Positions 46,757 to 55,905 are shown, counted from the first letter of the stretch. The stretch: DNA of 64,000 nucleotides from Alteribacter populi (GCF_002352765.1 NZ_KZ293963.1:3250559-3314558), one strand, 5' to 3'. Program-made: numbers and translations. Notes: generated from the letters alone by a model not told the origin.

Positions 46757-46884
46757 CGGTGTCTAGCTCCATCACCTACGAGCTTCGAGGTCGCTTTAGC
46801 CCGTTAGAAGAAGTCAAAAAGCGGCTTCAATCGGCTAGTTGAAAGTGCTTGTCGCACGATGCCAACTGCGCCTTGCGCTTTTCT
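46757..46884. repeat. GTGTCTAGCTCC...CTTGCGCTTTTC Bacillaceae repeat
   Basis: Starts CGGTGTCTAGCTCC and ends GCGCCTTGCGCTTTTC, the conserved edges of a ~120-bp intergenic repeat frequent in Bacillus genomes. Internal AAAAAGCGGCTT and GTGCTTGTCGC segments fit. No coding content. Confidence 0.65.
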
Positions 46885-46964
46885 TTTGGATTAACGGTGT
46901 AGAAAAGGATAGTAGTGTATTCGAGCAAGCCCTAGTCAGAAAATCAGCTTTCTCGACACTATTT

Positions 46965-47019
46965 TCATTTTAAATAAACGTTTGTTTAAGATGCAAATGA
47001 GCTCGTTCTACGTCGCAAA
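46965..47019. repeat. Direct repeat with TetR-operator-like palindrome, copy 2
   Basis: TAAATAAACGTTTGTTTA (46971-46988) is identical to copy 1. The downstream part has diverged (AGCTCGTTCTACGTCG) and no longer forms the terminator. Confidence 0.65.
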
Positions 47020-47030
47020 TAAGCAATTTA

Positions 47031-47206
47031 TAGAGCATGTTCAATGCATTGGCCCACAAATGGAGTAAAGCTTTCTGTCTCTTCTTCTACTAGTGAAGCA
47101 ACGAAGCACATCCGCTCTTGATAACTCGAAATAATTTCACGATGTAATGCTCATCACTCCTCACGTCTATAAGCATACGTGAGGAGTGGTGCTCTCTTGA
47201 ACTTCT
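47031..47206 (-). mobile_element. MITE-like element, variant interior
   Basis: The end AGAGCATGTTCAATGC resembles the family end AGAGGATGTTCAAAAAG. The interior (AAATGGAGTAAAG, TTTCTGTCTCTTCTTCTAC, TAGTGAAGCAACGAAGC) is shared with the copy at 11031-11195, and TCACTCCTCACGT with the long form. The distal end CTCTTGAAC is degraded. Confidence 0.6.
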
Positions 47207-47351
47207 CGTCTACACCCATACAATTTTTTAGGTGCACTTCCTTGCAAACGTCGAGTTTTCTTACAGGCTTTGCTATAATAAGAACAGTTTAAAAGCTTAA
47301 TGTACAGAGTTCTGGCTTCTACAAGAAGTTGAAGAAGAAGGTGTAACCAAA

Positions 47352-48347
47352 ATGAAAGATGAATTTTCGTTTATCCAGTCGATTCAACCAACAAATCACC
47401 ACCATCCTACTGTCATTACTGGCATTGGCGATGATGCTGCGCTATATGATACGGACAGCGGCTACCACCATATTGCAACCGTCGATACGGTTGTAGAAGA
47501 TATCCATTTTTCAAGACGAACGATGACGCCGTTTCATATAGGGTACAAAGCATTGGCTGTTAACATTAGTGATATTGCCGCAATGGGCGGCCAGCCTCTT
47601 TATTACCTCGTTTCCATTTCCGTTCCTCAGTCGGGCTGGAGTGAGGAAGAGCTTCGTGAAATTTACGAAGGAATGAGCGAATTAGCTTTAAAGCATCATG
47701 TTGATCTTATTGGCGGAGACACCAATTCTACCCGTGACACCCTTGTTGTTTCTGTCACAGTTATTGGTCGAGTAGAAAAAGGAAGGAAGCTGCTCCGCTC
47801 AAATGCTGAGCCTGGAGATGTCGTGTTTGTAACGGGTTCGATCGGGTCGTCAGCAGCAGGTCTTGACTATTTGCTCAAGTTAGGCTTAGAGGCTGAAACA
47901 GACGATCGTCTCAAGTCTTTTTTAAGAGCCCATCAAAAGCCAGAGCCGCAAGTGAAGGCAGGTCGACTTCTTGCACAATTAAATAAACGAGTGGCACTTA
48001 ATGACATTAGTGACGGCATTGCCAGTGAAGCAAATGAAATTGCTGAAGCAAGCGAGGTTAAAATCGAGCTTGAGTATGAAGACCTTCCCTTTGACACAGA
48101 ATTGGCTAATGAGTCACCAGATGATAAAGAGCAGTGGATGCTGTTTGGAGGAGAAGATTTTCAATTAATTGGTTGCGTTGGGGAAGAAAACTGGACACAT
48201 TTAAAAGAGACTTTTGCTCATGAAGGGGTGCCTCTCCATAAAGTTGGGTACGTAAAAGAAGGAAGAACCGAAGTGATGCTAAAAAAAGATGGGACACGCA
48301 TCCATCTTGAGAAGCGTGGCTTTAACCATTTTAATAAAGGTGATTGA
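47352..48347 (+). CDS. thiL: Thiamine-monophosphate kinase ThiL
   Basis: Phosphorylates thiamine monophosphate to thiamine diphosphate with ATP. 331 residues. PurM-like fold motifs: GIGDDAALYD, HIATVDTVVEDIHF, AVNISDIAAMGG, LIGGDTNSTR, LNDISDGIASEANEI and FGGEDFQLIGC. Extended -10 TGCTATAAT at 47271-47279 upstream; AAGGTG 9 nt before the ATG. It starts a compact five-gene run with tsaE, tsaB, rimI and tsaD. Confidence 0.95.
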   Translation: MKDEFSFIQSIQPTNHHHPTVITGIGDDAALYDTDSGYHHIATVDTVVEDIHFSRRTMTPFHIGYKALAVNISDIAAMGGQPLYYLVSISVPQSGWSEEELREIYEGMSELALKHHVDLIGGDTNSTRDTLVVSVTVIGRVEKGRKLLRSNAEPGDVVFVTGSIGSSAAGLDYLLKLGLEAETDDRLKSFLRAHQKPEPQVKAGRLLAQLNKRVALNDISDGIASEANEIAEASEVKIELEYEDLPFDTELANESPDDKEQWMLFGGEDFQLIGCVGEENWTHLKETFAHEGVPLHKVGYVKEGRTEVMLKKDGTRIHLEKRGFNHFNKGD

Positions 48348-48349
48348 CG

Positions 48350-48829
48350 ATGAATGACAATTTGCAAATAACAACTCAGTCTCCTGAAGAATCGATGGAC
48401 ATCGCAGCGGTTTTAGCACAGTTTTTACAAGCTGGCGATGTGTTGACTCTTGAAGGAGATTTAGGGGCAGGGAAAACGAGTTTTACAAAAGGATTGGCGC
48501 GCGGGTTAGGTGTGAAACGTACGGTTAATAGCCCTACATTTACGATTATTAAAGAATACCAAGGAACCAACCTCCCTCTCTATCACATGGATGTGTACCG
48601 TTTAGAAGACGGCGGCGAAGATATGGGGCTGGAGGAGTATTTTGATGGGGAAGGGGTCACAGTCATTGAATGGCCATCCATGATTGAGGATGAACTTCCA
48701 CCTGCTCGTCTACAGCTATCTCTTCGTCATCTTGATGATACGAAACGACAGATTCGCTTTACACCGATCGGTGAGCGGTATATTACAATGTGCAAGGAGT
48801 TTTTTAACGATGAACGTGTTAGCCATTGA
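48350..48829 (+). CDS. tsaE: tRNA t6A synthesis ATPase TsaE
   Basis: 159 residues, P-loop NTPase supporting threonylcarbamoyl-adenosine formation at tRNA A37. Walker A is in LEGDLGAGKTSFTKGLARGL; NSPTFTIIKEY and HMDVYRLED are family motifs. ATG 48350 is 8 nt after AAAGGTG; an in-frame TTG at 48344 overlaps the thiL stop. Overlaps tsaB by 20 nt. Confidence 0.94.
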   Translation: MNDNLQITTQSPEESMDIAAVLAQFLQAGDVLTLEGDLGAGKTSFTKGLARGLGVKRTVNSPTFTIIKEYQGTNLPLYHMDVYRLEDGGEDMGLEEYFDGEGVTVIEWPSMIEDELPPARLQLSLRHLDDTKRQIRFTPIGERYITMCKEFFNDERVSH

Positions 48830-49520
48830 TACTTCAACCTATGTAATGGGAGTAGCCGTTCTCCGCGATTCAAAGGTGGCTGGAGAAATGGTCACTCATT
48901 TGAAGAAGAATCATTCCGTTCGTTTAATGCCTGCGATACGTGCAGTAATGGATGAAGCGGAAATGAACCCATCTGATCTTGACAGAATCGTTGTAGCTCA
49001 AGGTCCAGGATCTTATACAGGGGTTCGTATCGGTGTTACGACGGCAAAAGCGATGGCTTGGTCGTTAGGCATCCCAATTGTCGGGGTATCGAGTCTTGAG
49101 ATGCTGGCGCAAAACGGTCGCCATTTTAACGGGCTCATTTCTCCATTTATTGACGCGAGAAGAGGACAAGTTTTTACAGGGCTATACCATTATGATAGCG
49201 GCAAAGTTCAAAATGTATTGGAAGATCGGATTATTTTACATGAAGAATGGTTAGATATTGTCGCGGAAAAAAAAGAGAGGATCCTGTTTTTGAGTCCGGA
49301 CGTAGACAAGCATGAGTCTTTATTGACTGAACACGACAGCATTGATTTTGAGGTCACTAATGGTAACGACCATTTACCTAAGGCAGCTGCTTTAGGCTTG
49401 GTTGGACTGGAAAAAGAACCCGAAGAGTCTATCCATTTATTTGCACCAAACTATTTGAGGTTAGCAGAAGCGGAGTCAAAATGGCTTGCTTCACAAAAAG
49501 AAAAAAGAGAACGAGACTAG
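48810..49520 (+). CDS. tsaB: t6A complex protein TsaB
   Basis: 236 residues from ATG 48810 (AAGGAG 10 nt upstream). A longer in-frame opening upstream lies inside tsaE and is not used. N-terminal MNVLAIDTSTYVMGVAV and GPGSYTGVRIGVTTAKAMAW are typical of the ASKHA-fold TsaB, which dimerises with TsaD. Residues for catalysis are absent, as expected. Confidence 0.94.
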   Translation: MNVLAIDTSTYVMGVAVLRDSKVAGEMVTHLKKNHSVRLMPAIRAVMDEAEMNPSDLDRIVVAQGPGSYTGVRIGVTTAKAMAWSLGIPIVGVSSLEMLAQNGRHFNGLISPFIDARRGQVFTGLYHYDSGKVQNVLEDRIILHEEWLDIVAEKKERILFLSPDVDKHESLLTEHDSIDFEVTNGNDHLPKAAALGLVGLEKEPEESIHLFAPNYLRLAEAESKWLASQKEKRERD

Positions 49521-49529
49521 GTGAAATAT

Positions 49530-49982
49530 ATGAAAGAGGAGATTGAAATCCGGTTGATGGAGCTTGAGGATGTCGATCAAGTTCTGGAAGTGGAAGAGGA
49601 CTGTTTCCCAACGCCATGGAGCAAGGGGGCGTTTGTAAATGAACTTTCGGCTAATCAATTTGCCTATTATCTAGTAGTGGAAGTCGATGAGCAAATTGTT
49701 GGCTATTGCGGTGTATGGGTGATCATTGATGAAGCTCATATTACAAACATTGCTGTTCATTCTTCGTTTAGACGAAAAGGAATGGGTGAAGCCTTACTAA
49801 CAGGTGCCCTTGAGCTGGCGAAAACATTCGGTGCTGAAAAGTTGACGCTTGAAGTTAGAGTTAGCAATGAAGCTGCGCAAAGCATGTACCAAAAGCTTGG
49901 TTTTCAAAGGGGAGGCATTCGCAAGCGGTACTACACAGATAATCAAGAGGATGCACAAATAATGTGGGTGATGATCGAATGA
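49530..49982 (+). CDS. rimI: GNAT acetyltransferase RimI
   Basis: Predicted ribosomal-protein bS18/uS5-type N-alpha-acetyltransferase. 150 residues. Acetyl-CoA loop FRRKGMGEALL, plus SNEAAQSMYQKLGF and YYTDNQEDAQIMWV. ATG 49530 with AGGTGA 5 nt upstream; in-frame GTG 49521 is an alternative. The stop overlaps the tsaD ATG (ATGA). Confidence 0.9.
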   Translation: MKEEIEIRLMELEDVDQVLEVEEDCFPTPWSKGAFVNELSANQFAYYLVVEVDEQIVGYCGVWVIIDEAHITNIAVHSSFRRKGMGEALLTGALELAKTFGAEKLTLEVRVSNEAAQSMYQKLGFQRGGIRKRYYTDNQEDAQIMWVMIE

Positions 49983-51001
49983 GTACAAGTGACGAAACGA
50001 TAATTTTAGGAATTGAAACGAGTTGTGATGAAACATCGGCATCGGTCGTAAAAGGCGGTGTCGACATATTAAGTAATGTTGTTTCCTCGCAAATTGAAAG
50101 CCATAAACGGTTTGGTGGTGTCGTACCTGAAATTGCTTCTCGGCATCATGTGGAACAAGTAACGTATATTATTGAACAAGCTTTGGCAGAAGCGAAAGTC
50201 ACAATAGATGATCTAGATGCGATTGCGGTTACTGAAGGTCCAGGACTTGTCGGTGCCCTTCTTGTTGGCGTGAATGCTGCGAAAGGATTAGCTTTTGCCA
50301 AAAATTTGCCCCTCATCGGTGTTCATCACATTGCAGGGCACATTTACGCAAATCATCTCATCGAAGAACTCACGTTTCCACTGCTCTCGCTAGTCGTTTC
50401 AGGTGGGCATACAGAGCTTGTTTACATGAAAGAGCACGGCTGCTATGAAGTGATTGGTGAAACAAGAGACGATGCGGTTGGAGAAGCTTACGATAAAGTA
50501 GCACGTACGTTAGGGCTCCCTTATCCGGGTGGACCTCATATGGATCGTCTCGCACATGAAGGTCAAGCAACCATTGACTTGCCCCGAGCCTGGCTTGAAA
50601 GTGATTCGTATGACTTTAGTTTCAGCGGATTAAAGTCAGCGGTCATCAATACAATGCATAATGCTAAACAGCGCGGAGAAGAGTTGGCTGTAGAAAATGT
50701 GGCAGCTAGCTTTCAAGAGAGTGTCATTGATGTACTTGTAACGAAAACGCTGCGGGCTGCCAAGGAACGAAACGTCGACCGCCTTGTTTTAGCAGGTGGT
50801 GTAGCTGCGAACAAAGGATTGCGAGAGCGGCTCAAACAAGTGTGTAAAGAAAATGAATTAACGCTGACGATCCCGCCATTAAGTCTTTGTACAGACAATG
50901 CAGCGATGATTGCCGCCGCTGGTACGATGATGTTTAACAAAGGAAAATTAGCAGACGATCGTTTAAACGGGCAACCTGGGTTAGAATTAGAACGGCAATA
51001 A
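49979..51001 (+). CDS. tsaD: tRNA N6-adenosine threonylcarbamoyltransferase TsaD
   Basis: Catalytic subunit for t6A37. 340 residues. GIETSCDETSASVV at the N-terminus, metal-binding HHIAGHIYANH, SGGHTELVY and LVLAGGVAANKGLR are intact. Start ATG 49979 overlaps the rimI stop. A terminator follows directly, then a DnaA-box cluster. Confidence 0.96.
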   Translation: MSTSDETIILGIETSCDETSASVVKGGVDILSNVVSSQIESHKRFGGVVPEIASRHHVEQVTYIIEQALAEAKVTIDDLDAIAVTEGPGLVGALLVGVNAAKGLAFAKNLPLIGVHHIAGHIYANHLIEELTFPLLSLVVSGGHTELVYMKEHGCYEVIGETRDDAVGEAYDKVARTLGLPYPGGPHMDRLAHEGQATIDLPRAWLESDSYDFSFSGLKSAVINTMHNAKQRGEELAVENVAASFQESVIDVLVTKTLRAAKERNVDRLVLAGGVAANKGLRERLKQVCKENELTLTIPPLSLCTDNAAMIAAAGTMMFNKGKLADDRLNGQPGLELERQ

Positions 51002-51003
51002 CG

Positions 51004-51038
51004 AAACCAGTGAGGGAAGAACCTCTCTGGTTTTTTTT
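51004..51038 (+). terminator. Terminator of the thiL-tsaD operon
   Basis: AACCAG-T-GAGG/CCTC-T-CTGGTT followed by T8. Confidence 0.92.
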
Positions 51039-51087
51039 GTGACTATTATTTTGCGAAAATCGTAATTTCCTATTGACTTTTCTAAAT

Positions 51088-51319
51088 TTATTCACAGTTT
51101 ACACAGGGGGATGTGGATAAAACGAATATCTGTTCCTGTGCATAAAAAAATGTGTACAACCTGTGGATAATGTGGAAAACCATAATGAAAGAAGTTGTAG
51201 TCACAACATTCCTGTTTACAACTATTTTGTGGATAAATAGCACTTGATGTGAGTAACTTAAGGTAATAGCGGAATTACTGGAATGAGTGTGTGGACAAAC
51301 CTGTGGATGTTGTGGATAG
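51088..51319. promoter_or_regulatory. DnaA-box cluster
   Basis: Perfect TTATNCACA boxes are at 51088-51096 (TTATTCACA, plus strand) and, on the minus strand, 51112-51120, 51137-51145, 51162-51170 and 51228-51236. One-mismatch boxes are TGTGGACAA at 51290 and TGTGGATAG at 51311; TGTGGATGT at 51302 is weaker. Two further perfect boxes lie inside the next gene at 51856-51864 and 52243-52251. It follows tsaD (gcp); B. subtilis has a DnaA-bound box cluster reported near gcp. No AT-rich unwinding element or dnaA/dnaN gene is nearby, so I read this as a DnaA-binding/titration site, not an origin. Confidence 0.85.
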
Positions 51320-51427
51320 TTCAGAAAATTATCTTTTTTACAATGAGAATAAAGATATTGAAAAAGAATGATAGTAAAAGGGGAACGAAGACTCCACTCT
51401 AAAGATTGTGATACAGGAGAGACTGTT

Positions 51428-53626
51428 GTGAATAAAAACGGACTGATACTGATTCTAACTATTTTAGTGTTAATCATTACATTATTCTTAAATCCAAGCG
51501 CTTATGCGAAAAATCCTGCAGAGACGCAGCCTTCAAATAATAAGGACCTTGTCGTGATTATGGTACCGGACCTCTCGTTTAATGAAATCGAGTGGCTTAT
51601 TCAATATGGCTCTAGCTCTACCTTGTGGAAAACAGGTGGATTAGGAGCGGTCAATCTGCGGGGGGAAGGTGACTATTCTTATTTAAATCATGCTGTCTCT
51701 CTTGGTGCAGGTGAACGCGGTGTTGGCGTGATGGGTTGGAACGCGTATCAAAAAGGTGAAAAAGTCGATGGTATGGCTGTTGAAGATCTGATTTATCAAT
51801 GGACAGGAAATGTTTATTCTGATGATGAGCTTTATCATCCGAGTTTTTATCAGCTTGTGGATAAAAATCATAACAGCTTGCGGAAAGCAGAGGTTGGCCG
51901 ATTTGGTGACAAATTAAATAGTATGAATGTGGAAAGGAAAGTACTGGGGCATAGTGATACTCGTAAGGAAAAACTACGCTACGGTTCCCTATTGGCTATT
52001 GATACGAGTGGACGAATTGACGGATATATAGAAGGGGGATTCGTAGACGATACGAGTGTCCCTTTAGGAATCCGTCACGACGCTGCTCAGCTTGCTCAAG
52101 AGATTGCAAAAAACAATAGTAACCCGCAATTTACCGTAGTAGAATGGGGAGATCTTCACCGTTTATTTTCAGATGCAGGGATGATGAAGCCTACTCATTT
52201 TAATAATCAATATGAGAACGCTCTTCACGAGTTGGAGACGTTTGTGGATAACCTGATTACGAATACAACAAAAGAAGTGTGGCTGCTGTCGCCTGTTGTT
52301 AATAATCAGGCGCTTCAAGAAAAGAATCAGCTTGCACCTTTGTGGATATGGAAAGGTGATCGTTCTGCTGTGTGGACGTGGAGGTCATCAACAACGAGGC
52401 GGGACCACTTAGTCGCAAATGTGGATTTAGTACCAACTTGGCTTGAGTATTTTGGAATGGAAGCTCCTGGCGAACAGTGGACCGGAAACGTTTTAGACTA
52501 TGACAAGGCGACTGCTTACAACCCTGCGGAATTTATTAAAGCAAATGAAGCAATGACAGCAGTGTTTTCAAAACGTGGGCCAATTTTATCTGGTTATGTA
52601 ACGACGTTGGTTGCGCTATTGTTGATCATTAGCGTTACTTTGTGGATTAAACCAGCGTTACAAAAATGGAAGCAGCCTGCCCGCTGGTTGTTGATAAGTA
52701 GTGTGAGTTCACCGTTATGGTTTTTGCTCACTGGACCTTTTATCCCCAAGTTGTCCACCATTTCTTATTTAATCATGATTGTCATTGTAAGTGGTGCGTT
52801 TGCAGTCATGGTAGATAAGCTTTTTAAGTATCCAATAAGTGTAACATGTGGATTGTTTTTCTTCACAATTACGCTCGATATTATAAATGGTGCGACGCTA
52901 ACCCAGAGGTCCTTTTTAGGTTACGATCCCATTATCGGGGCTCGGTATTATGGTATTGGAAACGAGTTTGCTGGTGTTTATATCGTAAGTGCCTGGCTTA
53001 TGCTGGCTCCATTTGTCATTTCTAAAGAGCGAACTGCTTTAAGAAATACCGTTCTCATTACCATTTCTTCTGCTATGCTGCTTTTTTTGGCTGCTTCTTC
53101 ATTAGGGGCAAATTTGGGTGCTTCTCTTGCAGGGGGGATGATGATCGCTTTTATTTTATACAAGCTGTTTTTAAGTAAACAAAGCTTGAAGCGTACGCTC
53201 TTACTTCTTCCCATTGGAATGACGCTGTTACTGTTCATCATCTACACAGTACAGTTAAAGCAGCCGGAAAGTCATATTCATGCTGCCTTTAGCATGCTAT
53301 TTCAAGGAGACGTTGAAGCGATCTCTCGGGTCATGTTAAGAAAGCTTGCAATGAATTGGAAAATCTTCAAAGTTTCTTATTGGACACAGCTTTTTGTAAC
53401 GACTTATTTTTTGATTGGGGTTTATGTGTGGAGGCGAAAGAAAGATGGGGCACACACACAGAACACAATGATGATCCAAGCGTGCATTATTGCTTCACTG
53501 GCATTGCTTATCTTTAATGATTCGGGTATCGTAGCAGCAGCAACGTCGATGTTTATTACCCTAAGCGCGAGCTATGCATGGCTATTAGAAGATATGAAAA
53601 GTGAAAAACGGCTTTCTCCTGGTTAA
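51428..53626 (+). CDS. Large polytopic membrane protein with extracytoplasmic alkaline-phosphatase-like domain, uncharacterised
   Basis: 732 residues from GTG 51428, 8 nt after GGAG; this gives a clean signal peptide (LILILTILVLIITLFLNPSAYA). Residues ~30-390 form an exported domain beginning DLVVIMVPDLSFNEIEWLI and ending VDLVPTWLEYFG, features of alkaline-phosphatase/phosphoglycerate-mutase-superfamily folds. The usual metal-ligand cluster is not obvious. The C-terminal half (about 400-720) has roughly ten helices and the motif GARYYGIGNEFAGVYI. I recognise the architecture from uncharacterised Firmicutes proteins but know no function. It lies between tsaD and ydiF; two DnaA boxes fall inside it. 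Confidence 0.8.
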   Translation: MNKNGLILILTILVLIITLFLNPSAYAKNPAETQPSNNKDLVVIMVPDLSFNEIEWLIQYGSSSTLWKTGGLGAVNLRGEGDYSYLNHAVSLGAGERGVGVMGWNAYQKGEKVDGMAVEDLIYQWTGNVYSDDELYHPSFYQLVDKNHNSLRKAEVGRFGDKLNSMNVERKVLGHSDTRKEKLRYGSLLAIDTSGRIDGYIEGGFVDDTSVPLGIRHDAAQLAQEIAKNNSNPQFTVVEWGDLHRLFSDAGMMKPTHFNNQYENALHELETFVDNLITNTTKEVWLLSPVVNNQALQEKNQLAPLWIWKGDRSAVWTWRSSTTRRDHLVANVDLVPTWLEYFGMEAPGEQWTGNVLDYDKATAYNPAEFIKANEAMTAVFSKRGPILSGYVTTLVALLLIISVTLWIKPALQKWKQPARWLLISSVSSPLWFLLTGPFIPKLSTISYLIMIVIVSGAFAVMVDKLFKYPISVTCGLFFFTITLDIINGATLTQRSFLGYDPIIGARYYGIGNEFAGVYIVSAWLMLAPFVISKERTALRNTVLITISSAMLLFLAASSLGANLGASLAGGMMIAFILYKLFLSKQSLKRTLLLLPIGMTLLLFIIYTVQLKQPESHIHAAFSMLFQGDVEAISRVMLRKLAMNWKIFKVSYWTQLFVTTYFLIGVYVWRRKKDGAHTQNTMMIQACIIASLALLIFNDSGIVAAATSMFITLSASYAWLLEDMKSEKRLSPG

Positions 53627-53651
53627 TTGTTGAACTAAGCAGACACTAAAA

Positions 53652-53686
53652 AGCCGGCAATCCTCGTTTGGAAAGCCGGCTGATCA
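53652..53686. terminator. Convergent terminator
   Basis: AGCCGGC (53652-53658)/GCCGGCT (53675-53681) with T-rich flanks on both sides; serves the membrane-protein gene and the ABC-F gene. Confidence 0.85.
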
Positions 53687-53693
53687 TTTTTAT

Positions 53694-55628
53694 TTATTCC
53701 TGTAATTCTTCCCATTGTTCCATGAGGTGGTCGATTTCTGTTTTCAACTGCTCTAATTGGGTGTTGAGTTCAAGTGTTTTTTCATGGTTTTGATAAATAT
53801 CGGGCTCGGCCATTTCCTTCTCAATTGTTGCAATGGTTGTTTCGTGATCCTCAATTTTCGTTTCAATCGCGTCAATTTTTCGCTGACGCTGACGCTCTTG
53901 TTTTTTAAGCTCTTTGTCACGCTCGTAATCTTGTTTTGATTGTTTGTCGCTGCTACCTGAGTCAGTGCCATTCGTTTGCTGTTTTTCTTCCTCCAAGGCG
54001 TCCCACTCAAGCTGTTCTGCTTTTTTATCTGCGTAGTAATCGTAATCTCCAAGGTAGTTGGTGAGTCCAGTAGGTGCCAGCTCTACTACACGCGTTGCCA
54101 TCCGATTTACGAAATAACGGTCATGGGAAACGAATAAGAGCGTACCAGGATAGTCGATAAGAGCATTTTCAAGCACTTCTTTACTATCCAAGTCTAGATG
54201 GTTTGTTGGTTCATCTAAAATGAGAAAATTAGCGTTTTGCATCATCAGTTTGGCAAGGACGAGTCGCGCTTTTTCGCCACCGCTCAAGTCCCTTACATGC
54301 TTCAGTACGTCTTCTCCACTAAATAGGAAGTTTCCAAGGACCGTTCGAATATCCTTTTCCGGGGTGGTTGGGTACTCGTCCCACAGCTCCTGAAGGACTG
54401 TTTTATTCGTTGTGAGCTGGGTTTGCTCCTGGTCGTAGTAGCCAATCGAAACATTACTTCCATAACGGATGGTTCCGTCTAGAGGCTCTAACGCCCCATT
54501 GATCGCTTTTAAAAGGGTTGATTTGCCGATGCCGTTTGGGCCGAGTAAAGCCACACTTTCTCCTCGCGTGAGTTTTAAGTTAATGCTTTGTGTTAATGAC
54601 TCACCCTCATATCCAACTGCTAAATTCTCAGTCAACAGTACATCGTTTCCGCTTTGACGCTTAATGCCAAACGAAAACTGAGCTGATTTGTCATCATCTT
54701 TAGGCCGGTCCAAAAGCGTCATTCTCTCGAGTTGGTTGCGCCGGCTTTGAGCTCGTTTACTTGTGGAAGCACGGGCTAAATTTCGCTGGACAAACTCTTC
54801 TAACCGCTTCACTTCTTCTTGTTGTTTTTCAAATTGCTTGAGTTCAAGTTCTAATCGTTTTGCTTTTTCATCTAAATAGTGGCTATAGTTACCGATGTAT
54901 TTGGTTGTCTGTTGGAACGACAGTTCGTATACGTGATCCACAATACGATCTAAGAAATAGCGGTCATGGGAAACGATTAAAATGGCCCCGTCATAGCCAC
55001 TTAAATAGTTTTCTAGCCACGTCATCGTATCGATATCCAAGTGGTTCGTCGGCTCGTCTAAAATAAGTAACTCCGGCTTTGTTAGAAGCAATTTCCCTAA
55101 CGCCAACCGGGTTTTTTGTCCACCGCTTAACGAATTGATCGGAGTCGAATAATCAAAGTCAGCAAACTGAAGTCCGGATAAAATACTCCGGATGTCAGCT
55201 TCGTACTGATAGCCGCCTTTATCTTTAAAGTCCTGTTGTAACTGGTCATAATCCTTGAGTAGTTTTTCATATTGAACCGCTTGGTCGGTAATCGAAGGGT
55301 CACTCATTGACACTTCCATCTCACGAAGTCGTTTCTCCATACCTTGCAAATCGGCAAATACGGTGAGCATCTCATCCCAGATCGACCGCTCGGACTCCAG
55401 TCCGCTGCTTTGCGCCAAATAGCCAACAGACACATCTTTCGGGATGATTAGATCTCCTGAGTCATAAGGCATTTCACCGGCGATGATTTTCAGAAGTGTT
55501 GATTTTCCAGCACCGTTACGTCCGACAAGTGCTACTCGCTGACCTTTTTGTACCTCTAATTTAACATTTGATAAAATCGGTTCTGCACCGAAGAACTTTG
55601 AAAGTTGTACACATTGCAATAAAATCAT
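53694..55628 (-). CDS. ABC-F family ATPase (YdiF-like)
   Basis: 644 residues, no membrane helices. Two ABC domains: Walker A GRNGAGKSTL and GPNGIGKSTL, signatures LSGGQKTRLALGKLL and LSGGEKARLVLAKLM, Walker B LLILDEPTNHLDI and FLILDEPTNHLDL. An inter-domain linker (about 235-310) and a C-terminal coiled coil (about 560-644) are typical of ribosome-acting ABC-F proteins. Probably a translation factor; a resistance role is not indicated. ATG 55628. Confidence 0.92.
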   Translation of the reverse strand: MILLQCVQLSKFFGAEPILSNVKLEVQKGQRVALVGRNGAGKSTLLKIIAGEMPYDSGDLIIPKDVSVGYLAQSSGLESERSIWDEMLTVFADLQGMEKRLREMEVSMSDPSITDQAVQYEKLLKDYDQLQQDFKDKGGYQYEADIRSILSGLQFADFDYSTPINSLSGGQKTRLALGKLLLTKPELLILDEPTNHLDIDTMTWLENYLSGYDGAILIVSHDRYFLDRIVDHVYELSFQQTTKYIGNYSHYLDEKAKRLELELKQFEKQQEEVKRLEEFVQRNLARASTSKRAQSRRNQLERMTLLDRPKDDDKSAQFSFGIKRQSGNDVLLTENLAVGYEGESLTQSINLKLTRGESVALLGPNGIGKSTLLKAINGALEPLDGTIRYGSNVSIGYYDQEQTQLTTNKTVLQELWDEYPTTPEKDIRTVLGNFLFSGEDVLKHVRDLSGGEKARLVLAKLMMQNANFLILDEPTNHLDLDSKEVLENALIDYPGTLLFVSHDRYFVNRMATRVVELAPTGLTNYLGDYDYYADKKAEQLEWDALEEEKQQTNGTDSGSSDKQSKQDYERDKELKKQERQRQRKIDAIETKIEDHETTIATIEKEMAEPDIYQNHEKTLELNTQLEQLKTEIDHLMEQWEELQE

Positions 55629-55682
55629 TAGTTGTCATCCTCACTTGGGAATTGAAATGTACATTTTTCTCTAAATAATAAG

Positions 55683-55748
55683 GGAAGTTCCAAGACTCCA
55701 GGAAAAATAGCTGTCACATTTCCACCCTTTTAGGCTCCTTTTGAATAC
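55683..55748 (-). mobile_element. MITE-like element remnant
   Basis: GTTCCAAGACTCC...AAAAATAGCTGTCACATT and CTTTTAGGCTCCTTTTGAAT match the two ends of the family in reverse, with the interior missing. Upstream of the divergent ABC-F gene. Confidence 0.55.
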
Positions 55749-55905
55749 GTACTTTAAGTGTACATGAAGGCTTTTAATAGAGGCAACTTTTGTAGTCGAA
55801 AGAACGTTATAAATGAATAGATTTCCCTGTTAGAAGAGACGAAATTTAACAAACATGAGCGGATACGATACACTAGCTCACCGCTGTTCTTAAAGGGAAA
55901 AATTA

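Noticed and set aside
51088..51319. A chromosomal or plasmid replication origin
   Set aside because: DnaA boxes are present but there is no AT-rich unwinding region, dnaA, dnaN or rep gene nearby; a titration or regulatory cluster fits better.
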